In this document: piece by piece, positions 20,323 through 32,387 of the stretch
Layout of the letters: the number at the start of each line of letters is the position of its first letter
How positions within the stretch are numbered: the stretch's first letter is position 1
Assembly: GCA_018894105.1 (NCBI GenBank)
Contig: CM032125.1
Location: forward strand, 248,001-312,000
Direction of reading: 5' to 3'
DNA length: 64,000 nt
Source of the DNA: Jacaranda mimosifolia
Lineage: Eukaryota > Streptophyta > Magnoliopsida > Lamiales > Bignoniaceae
Program-made: the position numbers and the translations under genes
Notes under the pieces: model-generated
Told to the model about the DNA's origin: nothing
Database searches by the model: none
What the model saw: the letters and a program-made list of their open reading frames with translations, nothing else

Positions 20323-22178
20323 CTAATAACCTTTTGGGGGTGAAATATTCGTTTTTTTCCCCATAAGGACAACATTAATTTTTGGAAGGGAAGACTTCAT
20401 AGGTATGATTGCCCAAAAAAGCCCTGTGGCGGTCCCACTGAGGAAAAGGAAAAATATGCCTTTGAAATGTCTAATTCTTCAATTTAAATTTCTGCATATG
20501 AAATTTTATATATGTTTCTGCACGTTGTAGTTTGGTTTGGTTAAATTGCCCGACGATAAATCTCCATACCGCAACAATTGAAACACTTGTACCTTAGGTT
20601 GCCCCTTTTTTATGCATTAAAACAGTTGTTTCACTTTGATTTGGAAATATGAAACATGTCCTTAAAAATGTAATTTTCACAGCACTCCAGGTATATTATG
20701 CACATCTTTTTCAATTGGATTGGGCCAAACCAACTCAAATCAACTCATGGCCCATATTATTTCAACCGTCGTATCATAAGATCTTAAATAACCCAGTCAC
20801 CTAATTAAGTTATGTCACTTATAGTCTACCTACCAAGTGGAGGCTCTTTATAAATGTTCATATTTTTGAAGATTTTCAAATGTAATCATTTTAGTATCAC
20901 TTTACCATTAATTATCGAACTTTTTCACATTCTTTTTTTTAAATATTGATTTGGGCATTAGAGAATTTTCACCGAGCAAAACCCATTAGCAACCTAACAC
21001 TTGTATGATATTAAGACCTATGTTTGGTTTGCCCAAACCTACATCTCATTGCTCAATTTGACCCAACTTATTTTTTAGAAAAAATATTTTCTAAACTCAT
21101 CACATTTGAATCTTCTCAATCTCCTAAAACATCTTATATCAACAACTCCTCGTATGATCTACCAATTCAAAGGTTGTCCATTTCCTTGCAATGTCGCCTC
21201 TCTAGCAAACAAGATTTGAAGATACTTACTTGTTTCTTCTGTTCTACACATAGGCATAATCAACAGAATCATCGTGACCACTAAGAAAAGCAAGTATGCT
21301 AGTCCAACAGAATTGTCTGAAGTTGCTCTACTGATATCTTCAGTAGGCCCAAAATCAAAGGGTAAAGATATTTTATAAGCATTATTTTTGAGATAGAAGT
21401 TGCCCACATCTAATCAACCAGATTATTATACTAAGTGAACCTCATCTTTTTTAACTAAATTATTAGCTGAACCGATCACTACGAAATTGGTCCTACAGTG
21501 AAGGAATCTTTCATATGTATAAAGATTTAACTTTTAGAAAGTAGCATTCTTAACAAACAATGGCTCTGGACAATTATAAATTTGGTATATTTGGTTTGGC
21601 CAATTTTTCAGACAAACTATGTAGACTACTCTATAATTTCGGGAGAGGGGGTGTCCTTTGTGATTGTTACACATTGTTAGAAAAGAAATCAAGATTTTAG
21701 TCATACATGTAACAAAGAAGATCATTGAAATCACCATACATTTGAAAGTTGTTAGCATTATTTTAACTTGCTAGAAAAGTTCACATGTGATGTACATGTA
21801 TGGTCATTTTCAAGCCATCATTATTAGTAAATTCTTACACTACTAATTAGTAGTTAAATTAACATCACCGATTGATTCTCCTTGCACGATTGACCAATTC
21901 AAATGTTGTCCATGGAAACAGATCTCCATCCAGCCTCTGGCTTTTGATGTTTAATTATATATAATGACCAGCTAATCAGAACTCCCACAGAAAAGAATCA
22001 GCCAACAAAACATATTTATATCACCAATAACTAAAAGCAGAAATGCTTCCCAAAAGAATTTAAGATTGTAGAGTTAAGTCAGGGAACTGTGAATGATGGT
22101 CTAATTATCTCTATGAAATTAAGTTATTAAATAATTATTCAACTTCTAGGTTGAAGGAGTGCATAATCTCTAACCTGA
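20323..22178. other. Intergenic; duplicated NLR flanks
   Basis: No gene. 20,370-20,600 matches 46,855-47,075 (AACATTAATTTTTGGAAGG). 21,440-21,520 matches part of the module at 43,755 and 45,365. 21,880-21,960 is the NLR tail module. 22,137-22,154 holds TTCAACTTCTAGGTTGAA just after the position of the NLR stop. Confidence 0.6.
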
Positions 22179-24740
22179 TCAGAAGCAGAGCAATCACATC
22201 CTCCATGTATGCCTGAGACAAACTTGCAGTGTATCATTCCCCAAACTTTGTTGTTCCTCTTGTATATGCTAGCTTGGCTGACTACACAACAGATTTGATA
22301 CAACCATCAACCTCAATCAATTTAAGTGTTAGACTTTCTCCTATACCATCTGGAATCTCTCTTAGATCATCAGAACAACAAAGCATCAGGTTCTTGAGGC
22401 TTGGGAAGTGGCTATTTTCTGTTATCCAATGATTAAGCTTTGAATCGTCAATTAGCAGAAATTTCAGGTTTGGAAATTCTCCTTCACTTGTTTTCCATTT
22501 GTCAAGAAAACAAGCATTATATCGCAGTTTAAGCACTTCGAGATCAGGCAACGAACCAATGATCAACATATCTTTCCAAAGAAATAGCAGACCCTCCAAG
22601 GTTAAATTTTTCAGCATCCTAGGGAAAACAGGATTAAGCTTTCTCTTGTAAAGACCATATGTATATAACTCCAACTTTAGGTTTTCAAGTTGGTGCACAT
22701 ATACAAGATTGTTGAGGAAATTGTCTTCGACATATTCGTCTTCAGCACCTCCAGGATAAAAGATTCTTAATTTCTTCAGGTTTGGAATCATTTTCAGGAT
22801 CTCTTCACTGCATTTGAAATCTTCCACTGTCGAAACCGTTTGCAGGTTTTCGAAAGCAAAAGTTGGAGCTCCTTCTGAAATATTGGGTAAGGGACCAAAA
22901 AAAAGTTAGATGCCTTAATTGTGGCAACCTCCAAATTTCCAATGGTAAATCTGCACTTCCATGTATCACAAAGGTTTGGAGATTTTGAAAGTTTAATATG
23001 GACGGAAAAGAACCAATGATATTTCAGTGAAAGCAAGGTACCGTAAATGAAATAGCTCATATACTTCATCCCGGAGCAATTCAATTCTGAAAAACATTGA
23101 CGACCTATGCAATTTAGAATGTTCCACATTCTATACCCTCTGCAATCTACAATTTCCATAAAAGTGCAGTGATGTTCCAGCATACCAGAAGAATAGAATA
23201 TCACGGGTGATTGAGCAATACTTGTATATAAGCCGTCTCAGATCAGAAAAACCAATTCTTACACTGCGCTGATTTTTTAATGCTTTCTAGAAGAACTCTT
23301 CAAGCATATTTATTTATAACATTTAGATGAAATTTCTCTTCTTGGGTTTTTCTTATGCACAAATCCCGCACACGATCATGGATGCTGCAACTTTTGATCT
23401 TGCCATTAGGTTTCCTATTTGTTACCATAACAAGACCTCTATTCACAAGATCCTCCAAATACTTGCATCCTCTTCAAAGCTTTTAGATTCATTTTGTTTT
23501 GAAAAACCCGCAGCTACCCATAATTTGATGAGTTTCGAAACACAATTCTCATAATCTTCTGGAAAGCCTCCATGTATAGGAAATATGATCTCAAATAACG
23601 AGGCAAGTTGATGTAACTTAAGAGATAATATCTTTGTGAACTGCACATCATTTGTACTACTGATAACCAAATTTTCATTTTCTGCAATATTTGCCCATGA
23701 ATCTTGAGTCTAACCAATCGTGGATAGAAGCCCTGCAATCAAGACAATTGCAAGGGGCAACCCTCTGTAACTCCTTGCAATTGTCTTTCCAATGGGTTCC
23801 AATTCGGGAGGACAATTTTCCTGTGGAAAGACCTTTTGCCAAAACAAATTCCTACTTTCATCTGCATCCATGAAATCCATGTCGTGGAATGGGCTAGAAG
23901 AGTAGGGATAAGCAGCCACATCAAATAGCCTTGCGGTTAGCATGACGCGACTTCCATTACAGTCATCAGGAAATATCATTTGTACATCATCACATGCCTT
24001 TATACTCCGCATATCATCCATTACAATGAGATACCTCCTACCTTTTAAGTGTTGATACACATTTTGTACCATTGATTTGATGCTTCGTTCAGATCGATCT
24101 ACTTTCATGGGAATCCAAGAGACTAAAAAGAATTTTTGTTGTATTATAATCTTGTGATGTTGTGATCCAAGCACGAATATAAAAATATTCCCGAGATAAT
24201 GCACATGATAGGCATTTCTAGCAAGAGTAGCCTTGTCAATGCCTTCCATACTGAAGGTTGGAATGACTTGGAGTTTAGATGATTGTCCACAAAGCCGAGC
24301 CTTCATTGCCATCAAGTCTTTTTGCAAACTTAACCATAACATCTTTGTTGATACGTGCAATTGGCCTTTATGATGAAGCAACAATGAAGAATACGCACTG
24401 AGTTGCACATCTTTGGCTCTAGTGCTATTCTTGATCTGGACCACTTCTCCTCTGATTGAATCAATTTCCTTTATAATTTTGTTCAACTCATTAAAATCAC
24501 AATGAAGCATAACATGACTTTCAGGTCCTGCATTAGACTTCAAGGTATTATGATATCGCTTGATTTAATCGGACATACCAAATTAAATAATATCTTTTGC
24601 TTTATTTGCCAGATCTCTGATTTGACCTTCCAAATTGTTGGTGCTTTCCGGAAAATCTTCAAGAAAACCTCACAGGAAGTTAATGATATCTTGAATAAAC
24701 ATAAGCTGCAGTTTGTCATGAGAAGAAATGGGACATTGAT

Positions 24741-27073
24741 AGTAATACCCCAAATCTTTATATAAATTATTATAATATAGATACGATATTGAATGGTAGA
24801 AATTATGGAGTAAAATTATTTGATTTTGATTTTTTAATGATATTATTAGGTTGCTCTTATCCTAGAATTTGAGCATACAAACTTATTTGGGACTCGATCA
24901 ATGTTTAAGAAATTGTAATAGAAAATAAATATGGGTCCTATTTTATGTACGCGTTTAGATTTTTATTTTCAATTTCAAAGACATAGATTTCAGATTTTAA
25001 CAATATTTTTAGGATTGCTTGGTGACTATTGGAGATGTAGAATTTATTAAGTTAATTATTCAATGGAACTTTATTGATTGAGTTTATCTTTACTTTATAT
25101 CTAATTAGTGATTTAAGATGTATTAGTTAATCCAAATTATTTAATTTATTTCAAGTTGTCAAGGCTCATACCTAGTGTTAAAAAAAAAAAAAAGGCATAT
25201 GAATGATATTTGTGTTTTATAGGTTAGATATAATGATAGTCTAAACTATTTAATTTATTTTAAGTTATGATTAAACCCATAAGTAGTGTAGAGAGTAAGC
25301 CCACAAACTATTATGAAGTATTTACGGGTTTGGGTCCATGTTTGTTAAATTAAAGATGACATAAAAAAAATGATTTTTGTGGAATTTTCAGATGTATGGA
25401 TAAATGCGTAATTCTAGAGGTCTTGCCATCATCCTAGAACTCTATTTGTATAGTTTTTGATCCCCACAAGGTATCTAGTCATGTTGGTTAGCTAACCAAG
25501 TAAATATAGGTGATATGGAATCCTAGAACTTTATTTTTTTGTACCCCTTTACTCTCATGCGAAAATTCATTAATATTTCATGTTCTTGTAATTACTAAGC
25601 TATGATAATAGCTAGACAAAATCTAAAATAAATAGAATCCTAAGAAGTTAGGATTTTACAATTATCTCTATAGTTTTGAATTATCATTATTTTGGATTGA
25701 AATCTTATCAAAGCTAAGATAGAATTATCTTCTCATCTTTAGGAGATAAGAATTTTAATTTATCAAGAGTACCAAGCCTAGTAGTATAAATAATGACATA
25801 GGAGGAAATATAAAAATAATACGTAGAGGCAAGAAAATACCAGATCTTTAGTTGGTTCTTTAAAATTTCGTAGGATTTTCCATTCTTGGGTACTAACGTC
25901 CTATTTTTCTATCGTAGTACTGGTGGAGAATGCTTGAGTGATAGATCAAATCTGAAAGAAACTTTTGGTTTTAAGATTTTTGGCATCAGTAAATCTCTAT
26001 TCTTCTTCTATCAAAAATATTTTTCTGCACGAATGATTTATGCATCAAAAATAAATGATATGTTCTTTTTATTAGACTTTTAGATTTAAAGGTATCTATT
26101 GTAGTTTTTTTTATTTGCACATATGTAATTGTTTATAGGATTTTTCTCCATGCATAAAACTTTTTTTTTTAGGATTTGAGCATGTAAAATAAAATCTTTT
26201 TGAATACTTGCACAAGATATAGTACTTTTTGTCTAAATAAATAATAAAAATAATCTACACTCTGAATAATCAAGAAACTATCAGCAGGAACGAGCTCCGT
26301 AACTGTGCTATGGGGTTACAGTAGCAAAAGATTTTTGAAGCCACTTAACGGTGTTATAGTTAAAATTTCTGAAGCCACTTAATGCAATTATAGTTAAGAA
26401 TCCTGAAGCCACTTAATGGCGTTGTAGTTAAGATCTTAGCCAAGATAACCAATTAGAATCTGAAAGTTCATGAGCATGGTTAATTAATGAATTGAAAGTT
26501 TCTGATAAGTTGTGTAACGTTTGTTCTAAATTACTCTGAAAGTATGTCCCAAAATTCTAATAAGATATTTCTTGAATTTTTGCACATTAATTGTTATACT
26601 TCTGAAAATGAATAGTTTTGCATTAATTGTTATATTTTTGCGAAGTGAATATTTTTGTTTTCAATAATTTTTCATGATATTTATTCATACTCAAATCTAG
26701 TAGAAAGAGAAAGGAGATTTATTTACTGAGTAAAGTGTCACTCATAAGATATCAATTCACCATTTTGCAGATAACTTAGTTCAGGACGAGGAAGATAAGC
26801 AGTATTGGGAATGTTGAAAGAGAGGGGTACTTTTTTTTTTTATATAGGTTTTATATGATGTTTAAGTGGGTTAGGAAATTTTCTTGGAAGTTTTGGTTCT
26901 TGAGTTTTATTGTAAGACAAGTATTTAATTATTCATTTGATATGATCTATTTTTGAATTATTTAAATAAAATTGTTGGAATCCAGTAAGCTCTGTTGGAT
27001 TTGAGGCTTAGTGTCTCTAAGTCTTTGGATTTAGAGACACTACCTTGTTATGTCCCAAATTTGGGCCGTGACA
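24741..27073 (+). mobile_element. Solo LTR (2,333 bp) inside the NLR coding exon
   Basis: Flanked by TTGAT at 24,736-24,740 and 27,074-27,078. Left end AGTAATACCCC (the first base of the expected TG is changed), right end CCAAATTTGGGCCGTGACA. A TATA box lies at 25,785-25,792. Three or four phrases of the type GAAGCCACTTAAYGGYGTT lie at 26,335-26,425. No coding remains. The sister copy at 19,153-20,322 is inverted. Confidence 0.88.
25785..25792 (+). promoter_or_regulatory. TATA box in the solo LTR
   Basis: TATAAATA in the context TAGTAGTATAAATAATGAC, about 1.04 kb into the LTR. Confidence 0.45.
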
Positions 27074-27142
27074 TTGATCATTATGATAATGGAGTAATTT
27101 ATCTATGGTTTGTGCAAGTGAAACTAGAGTAGCATAAGCCAT

Positions 27143-28844
27143 CTCCAATCTCACAAAAAGTATTACAAGGTTATACACAAATCAGAATGGAGGAAGAATA
27201 AGAACATGCTTAAGAGAGTATGAGGAAGAAATTAAGAAGATAAGGAAATTTAGATGAAGAACTGATTGATCAATATACCAACATGAAAGAGAAGGTTTTG
27301 AGTTTTCTCATTTACACACAACCTTTCATTATTAATGAAGTCTTGTGAAATTGCTCTATGTATGGTAGGCAAAATAAATTCATCCCACGTTTGAATAAAA
27401 TATTATTGAAGCAAGTTGAAATAAATGAGATGTAAATTTACAACAGAGGCAAAAAATACTATTTATCAAAAATGAAAAATGACATTTATATAAAAGAATT
27501 AATATGCCAAAATGAGAAGTTAAGAAAAGCGTAAACATATAGCTTTCCCGCTCCCAATTTTTGTTCTATTATCATATTATCACTTTTCATCATCAAAAAT
27601 CTCTCCTCTTCTTTCTTTTTTATTTTTGCCCCCCCTCCCTTTTCAACTGAATATCTTGAACATGTCCCTTATGCAAGCCGGCAATACAACTTTTCATAAG
27701 AGTGACAAAATGTAAGACCAAACGCATAGTTAGCAGTGGACCCCTGCTTTGTACATAATACTTGTTCTTATATGAAAATTATCGCAAAATTGCGAAGTTC
27801 GGTGATTAAAAACTCAATAAAAGAATGAGCATTTTGAAGCTGCTTTAACTTTCAAAGGTCCGAAAAGAAATTTGGAAATATAGTTGATTGATTCATTCTT
27901 CACACAACACAAATACAATATATTGAAAGAAACACCTGATACAAAGTTATGTCACTCTTATTTATAAAGTGTATGTATATGCTCTCAACAAAAGGAGAAG
28001 TACTATTGTTTGAAATGCAAGTTGGCCATCGAACCATTTTTCTTTTTAATGGCATGCAGGATTCATGCAGGATCACACTTTTCCTAAAGAGAAAAATGCC
28101 CTGGCTATAAATTTTTAAACAATTTCTTTGGCAATTCAGAGACTTTTCCTTAATCACAGTTCAAAAAACTTAGGGAGTAATGCCGATAACAAGAGTTTTT
28201 CATCATTGTAGTGTTTAATAATGAATTTCGTCAAAACATTGCTATGCCTCAATTTGGAACAAATTAAGTTCATTATGACATAATACAGTACTCTCAGTTG
28301 GGTGCAGGTATTCATGAAAAACACTAGGCTGTAACCTTTTGAAATAATAACTTTTCAAGAATTAATAGAAAAGAATTATTATATTTCATATATATTAAGT
28401 AAGCCAACATATCCGTCTCAATTATTTCTTAATTATTATATTAATTAATTCTTCAAGCAACGGAAACACTAGATATCTAAAGATAAGACTTTATATAAAA
28501 TTAATCATTCTTAATCATAAATTTATTTTGGCTATCTACAAAAGCATTTACTACAAAACGCAGGTTAGAATCAAGGTTTTCTCAAGAACTGTTAAGAAAA
28601 CTTTGGAAGTAATGTGAAGATAGAAGGTGCAATTTGGGGAATAAATTAATAATTCTAACTTGGTTTTTAGTTTGTATGGATAACTAGCTAGAGTTCTTCA
28701 AAATCGTTACATTTCTTAATTTTCAACCAAGCAATGAAATACTCTAGATTTAACCTTGAATTTGTTTTAAAAGAATACTCTCACTTGCAATTGTTTTAAA
28801 AAATAAAAAATAAAAAAATCTTAAGTTGCACTCTTTTTAATTGT
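27143..28844. other. Intergenic; upstream flank of the split NLR
   Basis: No gene. 27,500-27,740 (GCCAAAATGAGAAGTTAAGA, GCAAGCCGGCAATACAAC) matches 47,975-48,130, and 27,770-27,900 is similar in arrangement to 31,140-31,270. The rest is AT-rich. Confidence 0.55.
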
Positions 28845-29220
28845 CACTAGAAAAAAATAAAGAAAAAAAAGATCAGGTATTTGCTGCGAAAAAAAATTAG
28901 TTTCATGATATGACTACAAACTGTAGCCATAAATTTTTCATAACAAATCTAATTTTGTAAAATAGCTTGCAACAATTATTAGTTACACTCTGTGGCAATG
29001 TTCATTACAAGCACAATAGATTAGACATTATCCATAGAAAAATAATATATTAAAAAAGAATAATTATCAATTATAGGTTGGTCATGAGGGTTAACCATGA
29101 GAGTTTCTGCATCCAATTCAACTTAGTCTATTTTATAGCTAAAATTATGAATTTTTTAGCATCAACTTTGAATTAATTGTAATTGGTGCTCTCTTTTTTT
29201 TTCTTTTTTTTTTGGTAGTG
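28845..29220. mobile_element. CACTA-like non-autonomous element
   Basis: Starts CACTAGAAAAAAATAAAG and ends TTTTTTTTTTTGGTAGTG, giving short inverted ends CACTA(G/C)(A/C)AAAAAA. About 376 bp and noncoding. The 3-bp flanks (TGT, TAT) do not match, so the call rests on the ends and on similar elements at 50,745 and near 43,438. Confidence 0.5.
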
Positions 29221-29647
29221 TATTATAACTTTTCAAAAAATAATTAAAAAACTAATCTTACAAATAAATAAAAAAAATATTTATTTTTTGCAAACATGTG
29301 CAAGTGCCGAAGTGCCAAGTGTTTTAAATATAAATAAATATAATTTTCATCCTTCCATCTTTCCCTCCAAGTTTTTATCATAAACTTGCAGTGAGAAATC
29401 TCCTAATGGAAAAGCTTCTACACTTATTTTGTAGTTAGCATGCCAGAATAAAGTTGGAATAAAATGGACATCCCCAATTCCTAAATCCATATTCGGTAAC
29501 TGATGGGAATCTCTATTTTCAAACGTATGAGTTCGGCATTTCCTTCCTATCATATAGACATCCCAATCTATTAGAAATAAATCTATATTATTTTTTTCCT
29601 TTTAATGAAACTACCTTCTCATATTTAACAAAAGAGTATAATATTTA
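29221..29647. other. Intergenic; duplicated flank module A
   Basis: 29,285-29,405 (AAGTGCCAAGTG, CTCCAAGTTTTTATCATAAA, TGCAGTGAGAAATCT) recurs at 44,325-44,455, 55,605-55,735 and 56,950-57,065. A short open frame on the minus strand here is not convincing as a gene. Ends with the duplication ATTTA (29,643-29,647). Confidence 0.65.
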
Positions 29648-30161
29648 TGTTAGGATTTGACTCGGTATTCAAGAGACCAAATTTGACTAGAATTAGGACT
29701 CCTTCTTGTATTGGGTTTCCTAGTTCTAGGTAAACTAGTCAAGTAATTTTCTATTATAAATAGAGGTATTTATTTGATTACTTTAAAAAAAAAAAAGAGA
29801 GGACACTTGTGGAACTCATGATATGATACTCATGGGGTAGTTATTGTGAGTACGAGTGAGGCAATACAAGGAGGTAGAGTGAGTATCCCTTTGGTAGTTA
29901 TGATACTAGTTGTACAAGGATTTTTGGCTTGAGTTTGGGCGTGTCAAATTCAAGGGTTGGCTTGTACTGGTGAATTCTATCATAATTGAAGAAAGAAAAC
30001 TCCCGTGGAGGTAGGTGGAATTTGTCGAACCACGTAAATCTGTGTCTATTTTATCTTTCTATCTGTTGGGCATTAATTTTATCATTGAATTTGTGAGTGT
30101 GATTTGTGAATTCTTGATAAATTAAATCTCATGCCTAAATTATTTCTGCTGTGCTCCAACA
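29648..30161 (+). mobile_element. Solo LTR of the Ty1/copia family seen at 12,649
   Basis: TGTTAGGATTTGACTCGG to GCTGTGCTCCAACA, 514 bp, flanked by ATTTA at 29,643-29,647 and 30,162-30,166. TATA box TATAAATA at 29,755-29,762. Same family as the 3' LTR at 12,649-13,258. Confidence 0.9.
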
Positions 30162-30401
30162 ATTTATAGAATGAAAACTTTACTTCATAAAGGCTTAATA
30201 ATATTTCAACTTATACGATTGCTAAGTGTTTTATTTGATTATATATTTTACACATATATAACTTTTAGTAACATTGTAAAAAAATTGAGTTATAGAATAT
30301 AAATAATAAATAAAATAAAAAAAAGAATAAATATATTCATCCCTCTCAATTTATTTAATAAAAGAAGTAGAGACAACATCGATTTGGTCTATGGTTGTGA
30401 A

Positions 30402-30442
<41 letters not shown>

Positions 30443-31904
30443 TGTGATTTGAAAAATTAATTATATCCGCCCCTCTTTGGAAGAGTAAAAAACAAATAAT
30501 AAATAATAAATAAAAGGATGTGGATACTGTGAACAACTTTTCAAGTCAAATTTATAATTAAAAAGTGTAACAAAGGCATCCTGGCCTTATCACAAAAATT
30601 TAATCAGTCTAGTTATAGAGTATAGGGTTTCACTTTACAAAATTATGCTTAATTCATTAAGAGTTTAGGATTCATCCTCCTTTTATTCAATACGTAGAAA
30701 CAAAATACTTGTCCGGAAGCTTGATGTTACCCTTTAAACTTTTTTAAAGGGGTAGCATTCCAACTATCCGTATTCACGATATATATATATATATATCAAG
30801 TGATAGCGGAGTGTGATGAAGAGTTTTTGCTCTTTTTAGAGTGGTTTTTTTGGAAGGTATGTATTACAGTGGCCTAAATATTTACTCTTCAAGTATGATA
30901 TATACAGCCCAAAATTACATCCATAAACATATAGCAGTTTATTTCAAGCTTGTACTGTAAATGTTTGAGTGGCAGCTGAAGATCTCATAGACATAATCCT
31001 TGCATGATCTTATTTGCCAATTTCAAGGTTCTGATTAGCGTATACCATGCTAGAATCACAACCATTGATCACCTGCATCATCATAGACAACAACGGATAC
31101 ATAACACTTTAGCCAGCTTGCATAAGTGCAAATAATTTGTACAACTATATGATCCTTGTTCTTATGTGAAATTAGACTATAAACTTAAATGATTAAAACT
31201 CAATTAAAAGAAATGAGCAATGTTAATCAGTTGGAAAACATATATGGAAAGGGAGAGTTGATTGATTAATCCTTCACCAAACACAAATACTTCAATTATT
31301 TATTGAATGAAAAAGACTTGCATGATATTAAGTCAGTCATTCTTAATTATAAAATGATTATCACTACCAAAAAACTTAGCAACCTATGTCGCAGATAGTC
31401 CAATAAAGTTACTCCCCATGAGAAAGTCAAACAACATATCTGAGGCTGAGATGTAATGAATTAAGCTGCTTGAACAATTTTGAAAGAGTTCGAAGTTTAT
31501 AATATGAATGCTTAAACAAATATATATCATCGACCAATGCTCCTAGAATGATTTACCAATTTGAGGACTATCCATGGGAACAAGTTTCCTCCCACCCTCG
31601 GCCTCTTTAATCTGAAGCATCAGCTATTTGATCAGCTGTCTCGTCACTTCATTCATCAACAGCCATTAGAAAATCTGAAATCTCAAATAGAAAAGAGTAA
31701 GACAACGAATAAAAACAGATTTATCTCAAACCATCATCTACTTATGCAGCTAAACTTTTTGTTCATTTTCATTTATACCTATATATATGTCAATCCTATT
31801 TTTATGTTTCTTTATAATTATTTCTGTATAAAATCAAGTTACCAGAAAAAGAATTGAGCTATTGGAAGGGATGTATAATATGTGACCTAGTCCGGTTAGA
31901 AACA
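30162..31904. other. Intergenic; AT-rich with microsatellites and an NLR tail module
   Basis: No gene. A TG microsatellite at 30,407-30,440, an AT run at 30,779-30,797, and an NLR tail module at 31,480-31,640 (GGACTATCCATGGGAACAAG at 31,564-31,583) that belongs to the LRR fragment just to its right. Confidence 0.6.
30407..30440. repeat. TG microsatellite
   Basis: ATATATATATG followed by about 15 TG units. Confidence 0.9.
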
Positions 31905-32105
31905 GCAATCACTCAACAATAAAACTAGGCACTTGTTTCAGCTGAGGAAATTCTCTTTCAAAGGTTTCCCATTTGCTGCCATTGCATGCGCAATGTCTTA
32001 ATTTCCTTAAGTTTGTAGGTAAACCATTAGCACTCAAATTAACATCACAGATAGAGCGATTTACCAACTTAAATGTTGTCCGTGGAAACAGATTTCCATC
32101 CACCC
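31905..32105 (-). pseudogene. NLR relic: one LRR fragment joined to a tail module
   Basis: On the minus strand the tail module (about 32,103-32,040) runs into LRKLRHCACNGSKWETFERE, then FPQLK. The second half aligns with YKWETIEGEFPRLK of the intact gene (residues 782-794). Only one repeat is left. The fragment at 46,640-46,770 keeps the same repeat (KLRRSACNGNKWDTF), so both come from a related, older copy. Confidence 0.7.
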
Positions 32106-32342
32106 TCTGCGTTTAGAGTTTGAATATATATGTATTGGTCAGATCATCATCAAACTCTGGGGACTCTTTACAGAAAAGAATCAGACAAGAAAGCTGATCC
32201 ATATCAGTGATGACAAAAAGACAGAAAAGCTTCCCAAGAAAATTTAAGATCGCAAAGTCAGGATGATCAGTGAATGATGGCTCAAATACTTGTCGAATTA
32301 TCTCTATGAAATTAAGTTATTGAATAAAGAATTGAATAACTA

Positions 32343-32360
32343 TTCAACTTTTAAGTTGAA
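32343..32360. repeat. Perfect palindrome after the NLR stop
   Basis: TTCAACTT-TT-AAGTTGAA, an 8-bp stem. Versions of it lie at the same place after the other NLR copies: 13,983-13,999, 22,137-22,154 and 52,023-52,040 (the last with mismatches). Confidence 0.7.
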
Positions 32361-32387
32361 GGGGTACGTAGTTCTAAGTTCTAACCT

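Larger units (their letters stand above)
22179..27142 (-). pseudogene. R1-type CC-NB-ARC-LRR gene, split by an LTR and frameshifted
   Basis: Start ATG at 27,142-27,140 by alignment with the intact paralog. After about 23 codons a solo LTR (24,741-27,073, duplication TTGAT) interrupts the exon. The gene resumes at 24,740: partial Rx-type coiled coil, then NB-ARC (24,543-23,710). The P-loop reads SMEGIDKATLA instead of GMGGIGKTTLA, kinase 2 reads YLIVMDDM, RNBS-B reads GSRVMLTAR, and GLPLAI is kept. A segment after the P-loop is scrambled (replacing the FDIRAWVTVSQ motif). The LRR part lies in several frames (23,738-23,514, 23,204-22,794, 22,827-22,282); the last piece is an open 181-residue LRR stretch ending LIEVDGCIKSVV. 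The homologous stop would be at 22,179-22,181. Loss of the P-loop Gly and Thr alone would abolish nucleotide binding. Confidence 0.9.
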
